From Sphingosinicella microcystinivorans (GTDB lineage Bacteria; Pseudomonadota; Alphaproteobacteria; Sphingomonadales; Sphingomonadaceae): 64,000 bases of DNA. The DNA lies in NCBI RefSeq assembly GCF_003634215.1, contig NZ_RBWX01000007.1, positions 174,001 through 238,000 of the forward strand, written 5' to 3'. The position numbers and the translations under genes were made by a program. Numbering within the stretch: the stretch's first letter is position 1; each line of letters opens with the position of its first letter. Positions 1-8,637 of the stretch are shown one piece after another. A model generated the notes under the pieces. The model did not search any database, was not told the origin of the DNA, and saw only the letters and a list, made by a program, of their open reading frames with translations.

Positions 1-42
1 GACAGGATGGCGCACGGGGCGAAGCGGTGTAATTTGTCGCAC

Positions 43-693
43 ATGACGACACTTTCCGCCGACGTCTTCTGGTCGTTCCGCTCGCCGTATTCGTACCTCG
101 CGGCGCGCCGCTATCGCGCGCTGACGGAAGAATACGACCTCCGGATCAATCTCCGGCCCGTCTATCCGCTCGCGATCCGCCAGCCCGATTTCTTCGAGAC
201 GAACCATCCGAACTGGCTCGGCTACACGATGCGCGATTTCGTGCGCGTGGCGCAGTATCTGGAGATACCTGTGGCGCCGCCGCGGCCCGATCCGATTGTC
301 CAGAACATGTTCACGCGCGAGATCGCCGCCGATCAGCCCTACATCTTCCGTCTGACCCGGCTCGGGCAGGCGGCGGCACGGCGCGGCGCAGGCCTTGCGT
401 TCGCCGACGAAGCGTCGCGGCTGATCTGGGGCGGCACGGAAAACTGGCACGAGGGCGATCATCTGGCAGGCGCGGCGACGCGCGCCGGGCTCGATTTCGC
501 GGAACTCGAAGCCGAGGCCGCAGCCGACGCCGAAGCGCTCGACGCGGAGATCGCGGCGAACCAGCAGGCGCTCGAAAAGGCGGGGCACTGGGGCGTGCCG
601 ACGCTGGTGTTCGATGGGGAACCCTTCTTCGGTCAGGATCGTATCGACATTGCCGTCTGGCGCATGAAACAGGCGGGACTGGAGGCGCGATGA
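43..693 (+). CDS. 2-hydroxychromene-2-carboxylate isomerase / DsbA-family GST-kappa-like protein
   Basis: A protein of about 216 residues with the thioredoxin-like DsbA/GST-kappa fold of 2-hydroxychromene-2-carboxylate isomerases. The N-terminus FWSFRSPYSYLA matches the family motif, where a Ser replaces the redox Cys and binds glutathione. The C-terminal GVPTLVFDGEPFFGQDR is the cis-Pro and substrate-loop signature. Characterised members isomerise chromene carboxylates in naphthalene breakdown, but most genomic copies have unknown substrates and no ring-cleavage genes lie nearby. The ATG at 43 puts the fold start close to Met; an upstream in-frame ATG at 7 would add 12 unrelated residues. 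The stop overlaps the next start (ATGA), so the first three genes look like one transcript. The family call is firm; the substrate is unknown. Confidence 0.82.
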   Translation: MTTLSADVFWSFRSPYSYLAARRYRALTEEYDLRINLRPVYPLAIRQPDFFETNHPNWLGYTMRDFVRVAQYLEIPVAPPRPDPIVQNMFTREIAADQPYIFRLTRLGQAAARRGAGLAFADEASRLIWGGTENWHEGDHLAGAATRAGLDFAELEAEAAADAEALDAEIAANQQALEKAGHWGVPTLVFDGEPFFGQDRIDIAVWRMKQAGLEAR

Positions 694-1133
694 CGAAGGT
701 GACCGGCGGCTGCCAGTGCGGCCGTATCCGCTACGAAGCGGAGATCGGCAATTACGAGGCCTACCTCTGCCACTGCCGCTATTGCCAGCGCGCGACGGGC
801 GGGGTTTCGATCGCGTTCAAGAACCTGCCCAAGGCGGCGGTACACTGGAGCCGGGAGCCGGACTGGTACGCCTCCTCGCCGATCGCGAAGCGGCCGTTCT
901 GTTCGGCCTGCGGCACCCCGCTCGGCTTCGCATTCCCTGACAGCGACCACATGGACCTGACCGTGGGGTCCTTCGATGACCCCTCGCCGTTTTTCCCGAC
1001 CTCCAATTTCGGCATCGAAAGCCGCCATGATGCATGGAGCGACACGTCCGCTCTTCCCGGCCAGCGCTGCGATGAGTACGAGGCGCTGAACAAACGGTGG
1101 AAGGAAGCGGGTGTCTCTCCAGACGCGGGATAG
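690..1133 (+). CDS. GFA-family (CENP-V/GFA domain) zinc-binding protein
   Basis: A 147-residue single-domain protein of the glutathione-dependent formaldehyde-activating (GFA) family. The zinc ligands are visible: Cys8 and Cys10 (GGCQCG), the CHCRYC cluster at 27-32, and FCSACGTPLGF at about 70-79. Family members bind Zn and were first described as spontaneous glutathione-formaldehyde adduct enzymes; most bacterial copies have no proven substrate. It overlaps the preceding isomerase by 4 nt (ATGA) and the following hydrolase by 23 nt. Two glutathione-linked folds side by side hint at thiol-adduct chemistry, but that is inference. Confidence 0.85.
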   Translation: MTKVTGGCQCGRIRYEAEIGNYEAYLCHCRYCQRATGGVSIAFKNLPKAAVHWSREPDWYASSPIAKRPFCSACGTPLGFAFPDSDHMDLTVGSFDDPSPFFPTSNFGIESRHDAWSDTSALPGQRCDEYEALNKRWKEAGVSPDAG

Positions 1134-1875
1134 AGATTTCGAATCGTTCGACGGCGTTCGCATTGCGTGGACGGAGGCAGGCCCGGAGGACGGGCGCCCG
1201 CTCGTGTTGCTGCACGGCCTGTTTTCGAACGCCAACGTCAACTGGCTGAAGTTCGGCACGGCGGCACGCATCGCCGAAGCCGGCGTGCGCGTCATCATGC
1301 CTGATTTCCGCGCGCACGGGAAAAGCGCGGCGCCGACCGACGCAGCCGCATACCCAGCGGACGTTCTGGCTGACGATGTGCTCGCGTTGATCGATCACCT
1401 CGGCCTTACCGACTACGATCTCGGGGGCTATTCGCTTGGCGGTCGGCAGACGCTGCGGGCAGTGGTCCGCGGGGCGGCCCCGCGCCGTATCGCGGTGGTG
1501 GGCATGGGCCTCGGCGCGGTCGTGAACGTCGCGCCCAGCACCAACTGGTTCATCGACACGGTGCGGAATGCCGATGACCATGCGCGCGGCAGCGAGGCTT
1601 ATTTCGCGATCCAGTTCATGCGGACCAACAAGGTGGACCCGGAGGCCGCGATTCATTTGCTGAACGCGCAGGTCGACTCGGCGCTTGCCGACGTGGAGGC
1701 GATCACGCTGCCTGCGCTCGTGCTGTGCGGCGCGGAGGACCATTATAACGCCGAGGCGCACCGATTGTCGGAAGCGCTGCCGAACGCGACGTGGCGCGAA
1801 ATTCCGGGCACGCACATGTCGAGCGTCACGCGGCCAGAACTCGGCTCGTCGCTGGCAGACTTCTTCGCCGCTTGA
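1111..1875 (+). CDS. alpha/beta hydrolase
   Basis: A 254-residue alpha/beta-hydrolase-fold protein. LVLLHGLFSN is the oxyanion-hole HG motif. GGYSLGG is the nucleophile elbow, with Ser108 as probable nucleophile. LCGAEDHY carries the acid and IPGTHMSS the His, so the catalytic triad looks complete. The start is GTG, preceded by AAGGAAG at 1101-1107, and lies inside the end of the GFA gene, so translation is probably coupled. There is no signal peptide, so it is cytosolic. The substrate (ester, lactone or thioester) cannot be told from sequence. Confidence 0.85.
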   Translation: MSLQTRDRDFESFDGVRIAWTEAGPEDGRPLVLLHGLFSNANVNWLKFGTAARIAEAGVRVIMPDFRAHGKSAAPTDAAAYPADVLADDVLALIDHLGLTDYDLGGYSLGGRQTLRAVVRGAAPRRIAVVGMGLGAVVNVAPSTNWFIDTVRNADDHARGSEAYFAIQFMRTNKVDPEAAIHLLNAQVDSALADVEAITLPALVLCGAEDHYNAEAHRLSEALPNATWREIPGTHMSSVTRPELGSSLADFFAA

Positions 1876-1931
1876 CCAACAAGCTCGTGGTTTTACCCTG
1901 ACGTCATACGATTCAGGGGAGAAATCCGACC

Positions 1932-3731
1932 ATGAAACATCTGACGTCTGCAATCGCGCTCGCCGCGATGCTGCTTGCCACAGGCGCTGCACCTGCGCCG
2001 ACCGCCGCCGATGCCGACGCATTCGTGGCGAAGGCCGAAAAGGATCTGGAAGAACTCGGCATCTTCGCGGCGCGCGCCGCATGGGTGAACGCGACATACA
2101 TCACCGACGACACCGACATTCTTGCCGCGCGCACGGGTGCGGCCTTCACGGAGGCGGGCGTGCGCTATGCCTCCGAAGCCGCGAAATACGCCGCGCTGCC
2201 GGGCCTCTCTTACGACACGAAACGCAAGCTCGACATGCTGCGGCAGGGCCTTGTGGCGCCCGCGCCCAACACGCCCGGCGCGGCGGACACGCTCTCGACG
2301 CTGCTCACCGGCCTCCAATCCGCCTACGGAAAGGGCAAGGGCACCTACAAGGGCGAGGTGAAGAGCGGCAACGATCTTGAAGAGCTGATGGGGACCGAGC
2401 GTGATCCCGAACTCCTCAAGGAGATGTGGGTTTCCTGGCACAAGATCGGCGTGCCGATGCGCAACGATTATACGCAGTTCGTCTCCATCTCGAACGCCGG
2501 CTCGAAGGAACTCGGCTATGTCGATACCGGTGCGCAATGGCGCGCGGGTTACGACATGGACCCGGATGCGTTCGCGAAACTTACCGACGATACGTGGAAC
2601 CAGGTGAAGCCGCTTTACGACCAGCTCCACTGCTACACGCGCGCCAAGCTGAACGAGAAATACGGCGATGCCGTGCAGCCGAAAACCGGCCCGATCCGTG
2701 CCGACCTCCTCGGCAACATGTGGGCGCAGGAATGGGGGAATATCTACGATATCGTCGCGCCGAAGGGCGCGGGCGATGTCGGCTACGACCTGACCGAATT
2801 GCTCGCTGCGAAGGGCTATACGCCGGAGCAGATCGTGAAGACGGGCGAGGGTTTCTTCTCGTCGGTCGGCTTCGCGCCGCTGCCGCAAACCTTCTGGCAG
2901 CGATCGATGATCACCGCGCCGCGCGACCGCGAGGTGGTGTGCCATGCGAGCGCGTGGGACATCGACAACAAGGACGATATCCGGATCAAGATGTGCACCA
3001 AGGTGAACGGCGACGATTTTGTGACCGTGCACCACGAACTCGGGCACAACTATTACCAGCGCGCCTACAACCAGCAGCCGTTCCTATACATGAACAGTGC
3101 CAACGACGGTTTCCACGAAGCGGTCGGCGATTTCATCGCGCTCTCCGTGACGCCGGATTACCTCGTGAAAATCGGCCTGCTCGACCCGAAGGCGGTGCCG
3201 AGCGCGGACAAGGACATCGGGCTGCTTCTGAAGCAGGCGATGGACAAGGTGGCGTTCCTGCCCTTCGGGCTTCTCATCGACAAATGGCGCTGGGGCGTAT
3301 TCTCGGGGCAGATCACGCCCAACACCTACAACAAGGCCTGGAACGACCTGCGCCTACAGTATCAGGGCATCGTGCCGCCGGTGCCGCGCAGCGAGGCGGA
3401 TTTTGATCCGGGCGCGAAATACCACATCCCCGGCAACACGCCCTACACGCGCTATTTCCTCGCGCGGCTGCTGCAGTTCCAGTTCCATCAGGCGGCCTGC
3501 AAACAGGCTGGCTGGAAGGGGCCGCTGCACCGCTGCTCGATCTACGGCGACAAGAAGGTCGGCGAAAAGCTGAACGCCATGCTGGAGATGGGAGCTTCGA
3601 AGCCGTGGCCGGACGCGCTGCAGGCGTTCACGGGTTCACGCCAGATGGATGGCAAGGCGATGATTGCCTACTTCCAGCCGCTGATGACGTGGCTTCAAAA
3701 GCAGAACAAGGGCAAGACCTGCGGCTGGTAA
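1932..3731 (+). CDS. M2-family peptidyl-dipeptidase (ACE-like), exported
   Basis: A 599-residue zinc metallopeptidase of family M2 (angiotensin-converting-enzyme-like), which removes C-terminal dipeptides from oligopeptides. The active site HHELGH supplies the zinc ligands His368 and His372 and the catalytic Glu369; the third ligand is Glu396 in FHEAVGD. The N-terminus MKHLTSAIALAAMLLATGAA is a signal peptide, so it acts in the periplasm, as in other proteobacterial homologues. Length matches one ACE catalytic domain. An AGGGGAG Shine-Dalgarno sits just upstream. It is the first gene after a 56-nt gap and is probably transcribed alone. Its 3' end faces the AMP nucleosidase across only 14 nt. 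Confidence 0.93.
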   Translation: MKHLTSAIALAAMLLATGAAPAPTAADADAFVAKAEKDLEELGIFAARAAWVNATYITDDTDILAARTGAAFTEAGVRYASEAAKYAALPGLSYDTKRKLDMLRQGLVAPAPNTPGAADTLSTLLTGLQSAYGKGKGTYKGEVKSGNDLEELMGTERDPELLKEMWVSWHKIGVPMRNDYTQFVSISNAGSKELGYVDTGAQWRAGYDMDPDAFAKLTDDTWNQVKPLYDQLHCYTRAKLNEKYGDAVQPKTGPIRADLLGNMWAQEWGNIYDIVAPKGAGDVGYDLTELLAAKGYTPEQIVKTGEGFFSSVGFAPLPQTFWQRSMITAPRDREVVCHASAWDIDNKDDIRIKMCTKVNGDDFVTVHHELGHNYYQRAYNQQPFLYMNSANDGFHEAVGDFIALSVTPDYLVKIGLLDPKAVPSADKDIGLLLKQAMDKVAFLPFGLLIDKWRWGVFSGQITPNTYNKAWNDLRLQYQGIVPPVPRSEADFDPGAKYHIPGNTPYTRYFLARLLQFQFHQAACKQAGWKGPLHRCSIYGDKKVGEKLNAMLEMGASKPWPDALQAFTGSRQMDGKAMIAYFQPLMTWLQKQNKGKTCGW

Positions 3732-3745
3732 CCGGGTCGGCGAGG

Positions 3746-5185
3746 CTATCGGAACGCAGGCTCGTCGAAGGCGCGGAGTTTGCGGCTGTGCAGGCGTGAG
3801 CCGGCGGTGCGGAGCAGGTCGCAGGTGGCGATGCCGATGCGGATGTGTTCGCGGATGGCGCGCTCGTAGAAACGGTTTGCCTGTCCTGGCAGCTTCAGTT
3901 CGCCGTGCAGCGGCTTGTCGGAAACGCAGAGCAGCGTGCCGTAGGGGACGCGGAAGCGGTATCCCTGCGCGGCGATGGTCGCTGATTCCATGTCGATCGC
4001 GACCGCGCGCGACTGCGAAAAGCGCAGCGCCGAAAGCGAGTAACGCAGTTCCCAGTTGCGATCGTCGGTCGTGACGACGGTGCCCGTGCGCAATCGGCGC
4101 TTCAGGGCGTCTGCGCTTTCGCCGGTGACGTCGAGCGCCGCCTGCTGGAGCGCCTGCTGCACCTCCGCGATGGCGGGGATGGGAATTTCCGGCGGCAGCA
4201 CATCATCGAGCACGTGATCGTCGCGCAGATAGGCGTGCGCGAGCACATAGTCGCCGATCGTCTGCGTGGGGCGGAGGCCCCCGCAGTGGCCGATCATCAG
4301 CCACGCTTCGGGGCGCAGGACGGCGAGATGGTCGGTGATCGTTTTGGCGTTCGACGGGCCGACACCGATGTTGACGAGGCTGATGCCGGTGCCGTCCTCG
4401 GTCATCAGGTGCCACGCGGGCATCTGGTGGCGCCGCCATGCCGCGTCGGAGGCCATGCGCTCCGGGTCGGCGTCGCCCGCGGTAATCACCACGCCGCCCG
4501 CACCGGAAAGCGCGATGTATCGGCTGTCGGCCTTCAACTGTTCGCACGCCCAGCGCACGAATTCGTCGACATAGCGGTGGTAGTTGGTGAACAGCACATA
4601 GCGCTGCACGTGCTCGGGCGGCGTGCCCGTGTAGTGGCGGAGGCGCGCGAGGCTGAAATCGGTGCGCAGCGCATCGAATAGTGCGAGCGGCCGGGCCGGA
4701 CTGAGCGCGGGGTTCCAGAGGCCGTCCACGACCTCGTCGCCGATGTAGGCAAGCTCGGTTGCCGGGAACCAGCGTGCAAGCTCTTCCGCGGTCACCTCGC
4801 CGAGGTCCACCCCACCAGCGTCGAGGACATAGGGGAAGGGAATTTCCTGACGACCGGGTGCGGCCTCGAACGTCACGCCGTAATCGCGGGCGAGGAGATT
4901 GATCTGCTCGGCGAGGTAGTCGCGGAACAATGCGGGCCGCGTGATGCTGGTCGCGTAGGTGCCCGGTGCGGTGAGGCGACCCCAGGCGTGAGAGGCGGGC
5001 CGTGCGGCGCGTTCGCCGCCGTAGGTCAGCCGGAGTTCGGGGTAGGCAAAGGCACCCGCTTCGCGCGCTGCTGCGTCGGGGCGGGTGCCGTCTACGATGT
5101 AGGCTTGCAGGGCGGTCCGCAGCCGCTCGCGGGACGCCTCGTAGAGGCGATCGAGTTCCGCGACGACGGCTGCGGCGTCCTGCAT
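3746..5185 (-). CDS. amn: AMP nucleosidase
   Basis: A 479-residue AMP nucleosidase, which hydrolyses AMP to adenine and ribose 5-phosphate. The N-terminal half is the Amn-specific domain (roughly 1-180). The C-terminal half is the nucleoside-phosphorylase-type catalytic domain, seen in VVITAGDADPER, NIGVGPSNAKTITDHLAVLRPE, MIGHCGGLRPTQ and AIDMESATIA, the last being the base and ribose binding Met-Glu signature. Length matches the family. It follows the peroxiredoxin gene on the same strand with only 6 nt between stop and start, so the two are probably cotranscribed. The ATG lacks a strong ribosome-binding site, in keeping with coupling. Confidence 0.94.
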   Translation of the reverse strand: MQDAAAVVAELDRLYEASRERLRTALQAYIVDGTRPDAAAREAGAFAYPELRLTYGGERAARPASHAWGRLTAPGTYATSITRPALFRDYLAEQINLLARDYGVTFEAAPGRQEIPFPYVLDAGGVDLGEVTAEELARWFPATELAYIGDEVVDGLWNPALSPARPLALFDALRTDFSLARLRHYTGTPPEHVQRYVLFTNYHRYVDEFVRWACEQLKADSRYIALSGAGGVVITAGDADPERMASDAAWRRHQMPAWHLMTEDGTGISLVNIGVGPSNAKTITDHLAVLRPEAWLMIGHCGGLRPTQTIGDYVLAHAYLRDDHVLDDVLPPEIPIPAIAEVQQALQQAALDVTGESADALKRRLRTGTVVTTDDRNWELRYSLSALRFSQSRAVAIDMESATIAAQGYRFRVPYGTLLCVSDKPLHGELKLPGQANRFYERAIREHIRIGIATCDLLRTAGSRLHSRKLRAFDEPAFR

Positions 5186-5191
5186 TGGGGC

Positions 5192-5677
5192 TTAGGCCAG
5201 CTGGCCCAGCAGATGCTCGGCGCTCGAGACGCGGAAGGCGCCCGGCTCTTCGATGTTGAGTTCGATGACGACGCCGTCCTTCACGAGCACCGAGAAGCGC
5301 TGGCCGCGCTTGCCCATGCCGAACTTGGACGCGTCCATGGTGAGGCCGAGCGCTTCGGAGAAGCTGCCGTTGCCGTCGGCGAGCATCGTCACCTTGCCGT
5401 CAGCGCCCGCGCTCTTGCCCCATGCACCCATCACGAAGGCGTCGTTCACGGCGATGCAGGCGATCTCGTCGACACCCTTCGCCTTCAGCTCTTCAGCATG
5501 ATCGATGAAGCCGGGCAGGTGCTTTGCGGAGCAGGTCGGCGTGAAGGCACCGGGGACCGAGAAAAGCGCCACGGTACGGCCTGCGAAGAACTCGTCGGTG
5601 TGGACGGGCGCGGGGCCGCTGTCCGTCATCGTCATCAGTGTTGCGCTCGGGACCTTGTCGCCTACCGAAATCGTCAT
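5192..5677 (-). CDS. Prx5-type peroxiredoxin
   Basis: A 161-residue thiol peroxidase of the AhpC/TSA superfamily, Prx5 subgroup. The peroxidatic Cys49 lies in PGAFTPTCSAKHLPGF, the diagnostic Prx5 motif, and VNDAFVMGAWGKS is also conserved. It reduces H2O2 and organic hydroperoxides, in this subgroup usually with glutathione/glutaredoxin or thioredoxin. The open frame extends much further upstream, but ATG at 5677 is the right start: AAGGAG precedes it at proper spacing and homologues begin MTI.VGD..P. It is transcribed away from yqgE and leads into amn. Confidence 0.93.
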   Translation of the reverse strand: MTISVGDKVPSATLMTMTDSGPAPVHTDEFFAGRTVALFSVPGAFTPTCSAKHLPGFIDHAEELKAKGVDEIACIAVNDAFVMGAWGKSAGADGKVTMLADGNGSFSEALGLTMDASKFGMGKRGQRFSVLVKDGVVIELNIEEPGAFRVSSAEHLLGQLA

Positions 5678-5749
5678 GGGTCTTGCTCCTTGGACGGGGG
5701 AATCTGGACGCGCTTCGTAACCGGTCACCCGCCGATCGCCAAGCGTCCG

Positions 5750-5779
5750 TTGGCATGAAGCAACAGGATTGCCTATAGT
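5750..5779 (+). promoter_or_regulatory. sigma70-type promoter candidate for yqgE, possibly leaderless
   Basis: TTGGCA at 5750-5755 and TATAGT at 5774-5779 are separated by 18 nt. Transcription would start at about 5785-5787, which coincides with the yqgE ATG at 5786. No Shine-Dalgarno is visible before that ATG. Prediction from sequence only. Confidence 0.45.
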
Positions 5780-5785
5780 TCCGCC

Positions 5786-6346
5786 ATGGACGTCGCGCCT
5801 TATCTTTCGGGACAGCTTCTGCTGTCGATGCCCGGCATGGCCGATCCGCGATTCGAGCGGGTCGCGATCGCCATGTGTGTTCACGATGCGGATTCGGCGC
5901 TGGGGCTCATCATCAACAAGGTCCGCGACGACATCGATGTGCGCAGCCTGCTCGAACAGCTCGATGTCGATCCCGGCATCGCGCCGGCTGTGCCGGTGTT
6001 TGCGGGCGGGCCGGTGGAGCCCGGCCGGGGCTTCGTGCTGCACAGCCCGGAATACGAGGGCCAGTCCACGCTTTCCGTGGGCGGGCGTTGGGCGCTGACT
6101 GCAACGCTCGATATTCTGCGCGACATCGCGGCGGGCAAGGGCCCGCAGCAGTGGCTGATCGCCCTTGGCTACGCAGGCTGGGGGCCGGGTCAGCTCGACG
6201 AGGAGATGACGCGTCACGGCTGGTTCGCCGTGCCGGGAGACAGTGCGCTGCTGTTCGACGCACCGATCGATAGTCGCTGGACCTCTGCTTATGCGGGCGC
6301 GGGAATCGACGTCGGCCTGCTCAGCGCGAGCGCGGGGCACGCGTAG
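5786..6346 (+). CDS. yqgE: YqgE/AlgH family protein (DUF179)
   Basis: A 186-residue member of the YqgE/AlgH (DUF179) family, widespread in proteobacteria, with a solved fold but no settled biochemical role. The family N-terminus is clear: YLSGQLLLSMPGMADPRFER, then GLIINKV, VFAGGPVEPGRGFVLHS and YAGWGPGQLDEE. It is cytosolic. The ATG at 5786 is the only sensible start, yet GTTCCGCC in front of it is not a ribosome-binding site, while a good -10 lies 6 nt upstream. It is divergent from the peroxiredoxin gene, the 108 nt between them carrying both promoters. Confidence 0.92.
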   Translation: MDVAPYLSGQLLLSMPGMADPRFERVAIAMCVHDADSALGLIINKVRDDIDVRSLLEQLDVDPGIAPAVPVFAGGPVEPGRGFVLHSPEYEGQSTLSVGGRWALTATLDILRDIAAGKGPQQWLIALGYAGWGPGQLDEEMTRHGWFAVPGDSALLFDAPIDSRWTSAYAGAGIDVGLLSASAGHA

Positions 6347-6468
6347 GGAAACGCGTTTAATCGTTCGACAACCGTTTCGTTTAAGGCGTGATTTACACCC
6401 GAGTCGCACTCTTGGCCTGTCGCCGGGAGAAGAGGGTCCCTCCCTGCGTGTCAGCTGGGGGTCACGCC

Positions 6469-6933
6469 ATGAAAAGATTTTCAAGAATGCTCATCAGCAG
6501 TGCCGCTGCGCTGCTGTCCCTGTCGCTCGCCACGCCGGCGGCCGCGCAGAACTGCTGGAACGGCGCAGCGGTGAAGGCCGCCAAGGTGCGCGACCTGCAG
6601 ACGCTGCTGATGGTCGGCGCGCTGCAATGCCGCTCCACGCAGTATGACGTGCTCGGGCATTACAACCGCTTCGTGAAGGCGCATCGCACAACGATTTCCG
6701 CCCACAACGACGTGCTGAAGACGCACTTCGTCCGCGCCGGCAAGGCGCGCGATTACGACCGCTTCACCACCGCGATGGCGAACGGCCATTCGGCCGGCGC
6801 AGCCAATCCGGCCTTTTGCAAGGAGACCGCCGCGCTCGCGGAGCAGGTCGCCGGGCTCGGGCGCGCGGAGGTTGAGGCGATTGCCGACCGGCTATTCGTT
6901 TCGCCAAAGGGCGTCGGTCGCACCTGCTCCTGA
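6469..6933 (+). CDS. small secreted protein of unknown function
   Basis: A 154-residue protein I do not recognise by name. MKRFSRMLISSAAALLSLSLATPAAAQ is a clear Sec signal peptide with an AAA-Q cleavage site. The mature part is mostly helical in composition, with three Cys (NCWNG, LQCRST, FCKET) and a fourth at the C-terminus (RTCS), so two disulfides are possible. Similar small exported helical proteins are common in sphingomonads without known function. It lies alone between yqgE and ahcY on the same strand. The ATG at 6469 is chosen because it starts the signal peptide; the frame is open further upstream. Confidence 0.7.
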   Translation: MKRFSRMLISSAAALLSLSLATPAAAQNCWNGAAVKAAKVRDLQTLLMVGALQCRSTQYDVLGHYNRFVKAHRTTISAHNDVLKTHFVRAGKARDYDRFTTAMANGHSAGAANPAFCKETAALAEQVAGLGRAEVEAIADRLFVSPKGVGRTCS

Positions 6934-7197
6934 GCGGGGCGCCAGAGGCTTTCCCGTTTCGTCGCGTCGCTTACCGTTTTCCCAGTCCCTCCGGCCCGCC
7001 GCCGCTGTTTTTCCTCCCCTTTTGCGGCGGTGGCGGGCGGCCTCTTGCGGCTGCGCGAGCTCATGCTCACGCGGCCGCCTTTCTCTGTGGACATAAAGAG
7101 TTCTTTATATTCTCTCTTGCCTTGAGCCGAACCCTCTCGTAATCCCGCCTCTGATATCCGCGCGGCCGCCCGCGCGCACAGAGACAGGAAAAGATTC
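6934..7197 (+). other. 264-nt intergenic region upstream of ahcY
   Basis: No gene is visible. It holds a GC-rich inverted repeat (left arm about 6991-7006, right arm about 7024-7041) around a pyrimidine-rich loop, with no T-tract on the plus strand, so at best a weak terminator for the gene before. Further down is the palindrome at 7091-7110 and a ribosome-binding site (GACAGGAAAAG) just before the ahcY ATG. Confidence 0.5.
7091..7110. promoter_or_regulatory. palindromic operator candidate upstream of ahcY
   Basis: ATAAAGA-GT-TCTTTAT (7093-7108) is a perfect 7+7 nt inverted repeat with a 2-nt spacer. It is AT-rich in a GC-rich background and lies 88 nt before the ahcY start. The form suits a dimeric winged-helix repressor. 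SahR, an ArsR-family regulator of the S-adenosylhomocysteine cycle in proteobacteria, is the natural candidate, but no regulator gene is in the window and I have not compared the site with a curated motif. Confidence 0.55.
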
Positions 7198-8586
7198 ATG
7201 GCGCAGGATTATATCGTCCGGGACATCACGCTCGCCGATTGGGGCCGCAAGGAACTGGCCATCGCGGAAACCGAAATGCCGGGCCTCATGTCGCTCCGCG
7301 CGGAATATGGCGCGTCGAAGCCTCTGAAGGGCGCACGCATCACCGGCTCGCTGCACATGACGATTCAGACCGCGGCGCTGATCGAGACGCTGACGGCGCT
7401 GGGCGCCGAGGTGCGCTGGGCCTCGTGCAACATCTATTCGACGCAGGATCATGCCGCCGCCGCCATCGCCGCGCAGGGCATTCCCGTGTTCGCCGTGAAG
7501 GGCGAAACGCTCGCCGAATATTGGGACTATATCGACCTCACCTTTCAGTGGCCGGGCGAACCGGCCAACATGATCCTCGACGACGGCGGCGACGCCACCA
7601 TGTTCATCCTCTGGGGCGCGCGGCTTGAGGCGGGCGAAAACCTGCCCGCGCCGACGAACGAGGAGGAAGAGGAATTCCAGCGCGTCGTGAAGGCGCGCGC
7701 GGCCGCCACGCCGGGTTTCTTCACGAAGACGCTGAAGAGCATCCGCGGCGTTTCGGAAGAAACGACCACGGGCGTGCACCGCCTCTACGAGCTCGCCAAG
7801 GCGGGCAAGCTGCCGTTCCCGGCGATCAACGTGAACGACAGCGTCACCAAGTCGAAGTTCGACAACAAGTACGGCTGCAAGGAAAGCCTCGTCGATGGCA
7901 TCCGTCGCGGCACCGACGTGATGATGGCGGGCAAGGTCGCCGTCGTCGCGGGCTACGGCGATGTCGGCAAGGGCTCTGCCGCCTCGCTGCGCGGCGCGGG
8001 TGCGCGCGTGATGGTCACCGAGATCGACCCGATCTGCGCGCTGCAGGCGGCGATGGACGGCTTCCAGGTCGTCACCATGGAGACCGCCGCGCCGCTCGCG
8101 GACATCTTTGTGACTGCCACGGGCAACAAGGACGTCATCACGATCGATCACATGCGCGCGATGAAGGACATGGCGATCGTCGGCAACATCGGCCACTTCG
8201 ACAACGAGATTCAGGTCGGTGCGCTGAAGAACCTCAAGTGGACCGAGGTGAAGCCGCAGGTCGACATGATCGAATTTCCGGACGGCAAGCGCATTCTGCT
8301 GCTCTCGCAGGGCCGCCTCCTCAACCTCGGCAACGCCACCGGCCACCCGAGCTTCGTGATGTCGGCGAGCTTCTCCAACCAGGTGCTCGCGCAGATCGAA
8401 CTGTTCACGCGCGGCGGCGAATACAGGAACGACGTCTACGTGCTGCCGAAGCACCTCGACGAGAAGGTGGCGGCGCTGCACCTCGAAAAGCTCGGTGTCG
8501 AACTGACCACGCTCTCGGGCGAACAGGCGTCTTATCTCGGCATCGATGCCGCCGGACCCTTCAAGACCGACCAATACCGCTACTGA
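7198..8586 (+). CDS. ahcY: adenosylhomocysteinase (SAH hydrolase)
   Basis: A 462-residue NAD-dependent S-adenosylhomocysteine hydrolase, which splits SAH to adenosine and homocysteine and so relieves product inhibition of methyltransferases. It shows the substrate region [12 protein letters not shown], the [15 protein letters not shown] block with the catalytic Lys and Asn, the NAD-binding [12 protein letters not shown], the IGHFDNEI segment, and the C-terminal KTDQYRY tail that reaches into the neighbouring subunit. An insertion near residues 145-180 ([13 protein letters not shown]) is typical of bacterial enzymes. It heads the conserved ahcY-divL-tsaE order of alphaproteobacteria and is separated from divL by a 51-nt gap holding a hairpin. 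Confidence 0.98.
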   Translation: MAQDYIVRDITLADWGRKELAIAETEMPGLMSLRAEYGASKPLKGARITGSLHMTIQTAALIETLTALGAEVRWASCNIYSTQDHAAAAIAAQGIPVFAVKGETLAEYWDYIDLTFQWPGEPANMILDDGGDATMFILWGARLEAGENLPAPTNEEEEEFQRVVKARAAATPGFFTKTLKSIRGVSEETTTGVHRLYELAKAGKLPFPAINVNDSVTKSKFDNKYGCKESLVDGIRRGTDVMMAGKVAVVAGYGDVGKGSAASLRGAGARVMVTEIDPICALQAAMDGFQVVTMETAAPLADIFVTATGNKDVITIDHMRAMKDMAIVGNIGHFDNEIQVGALKNLKWTEVKPQVDMIEFPDGKRILLLSQGRLLNLGNATGHPSFVMSASFSNQVLAQIELFTRGGEYRNDVYVLPKHLDEKVAALHLEKLGVELTTLSGEQASYLGIDAAGPFKTDQYRY

Positions 8587-8609
8587 CGCGATCAACAGGG
8601 ATTCAAACC

Positions 8610-8637
8610 GGCGGCGACTGCGTCTAAGGTCGCCGCC
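8610..8637 (+). other. hairpin abutting the divL start codon
   Basis: GGCGGCGAC (8610-8618) pairs perfectly with GTCGCCGCC (8629-8637) around a 10-nt loop. The right arm ends directly at the GTG start of divL, and the only Shine-Dalgarno-like bases (AAGG, 8626-8629) lie in the loop and at its closing base. There is no U-tract, so a terminator is less likely than a structure acting on translation or RNA stability. Confidence 0.5.

Noticed and set aside
6934-7197. SAH riboswitch upstream of ahcY
   Set aside because: I could not find the SAH or SAM riboswitch core; only a GC-rich inverted repeat and a DNA-type palindrome are visible.
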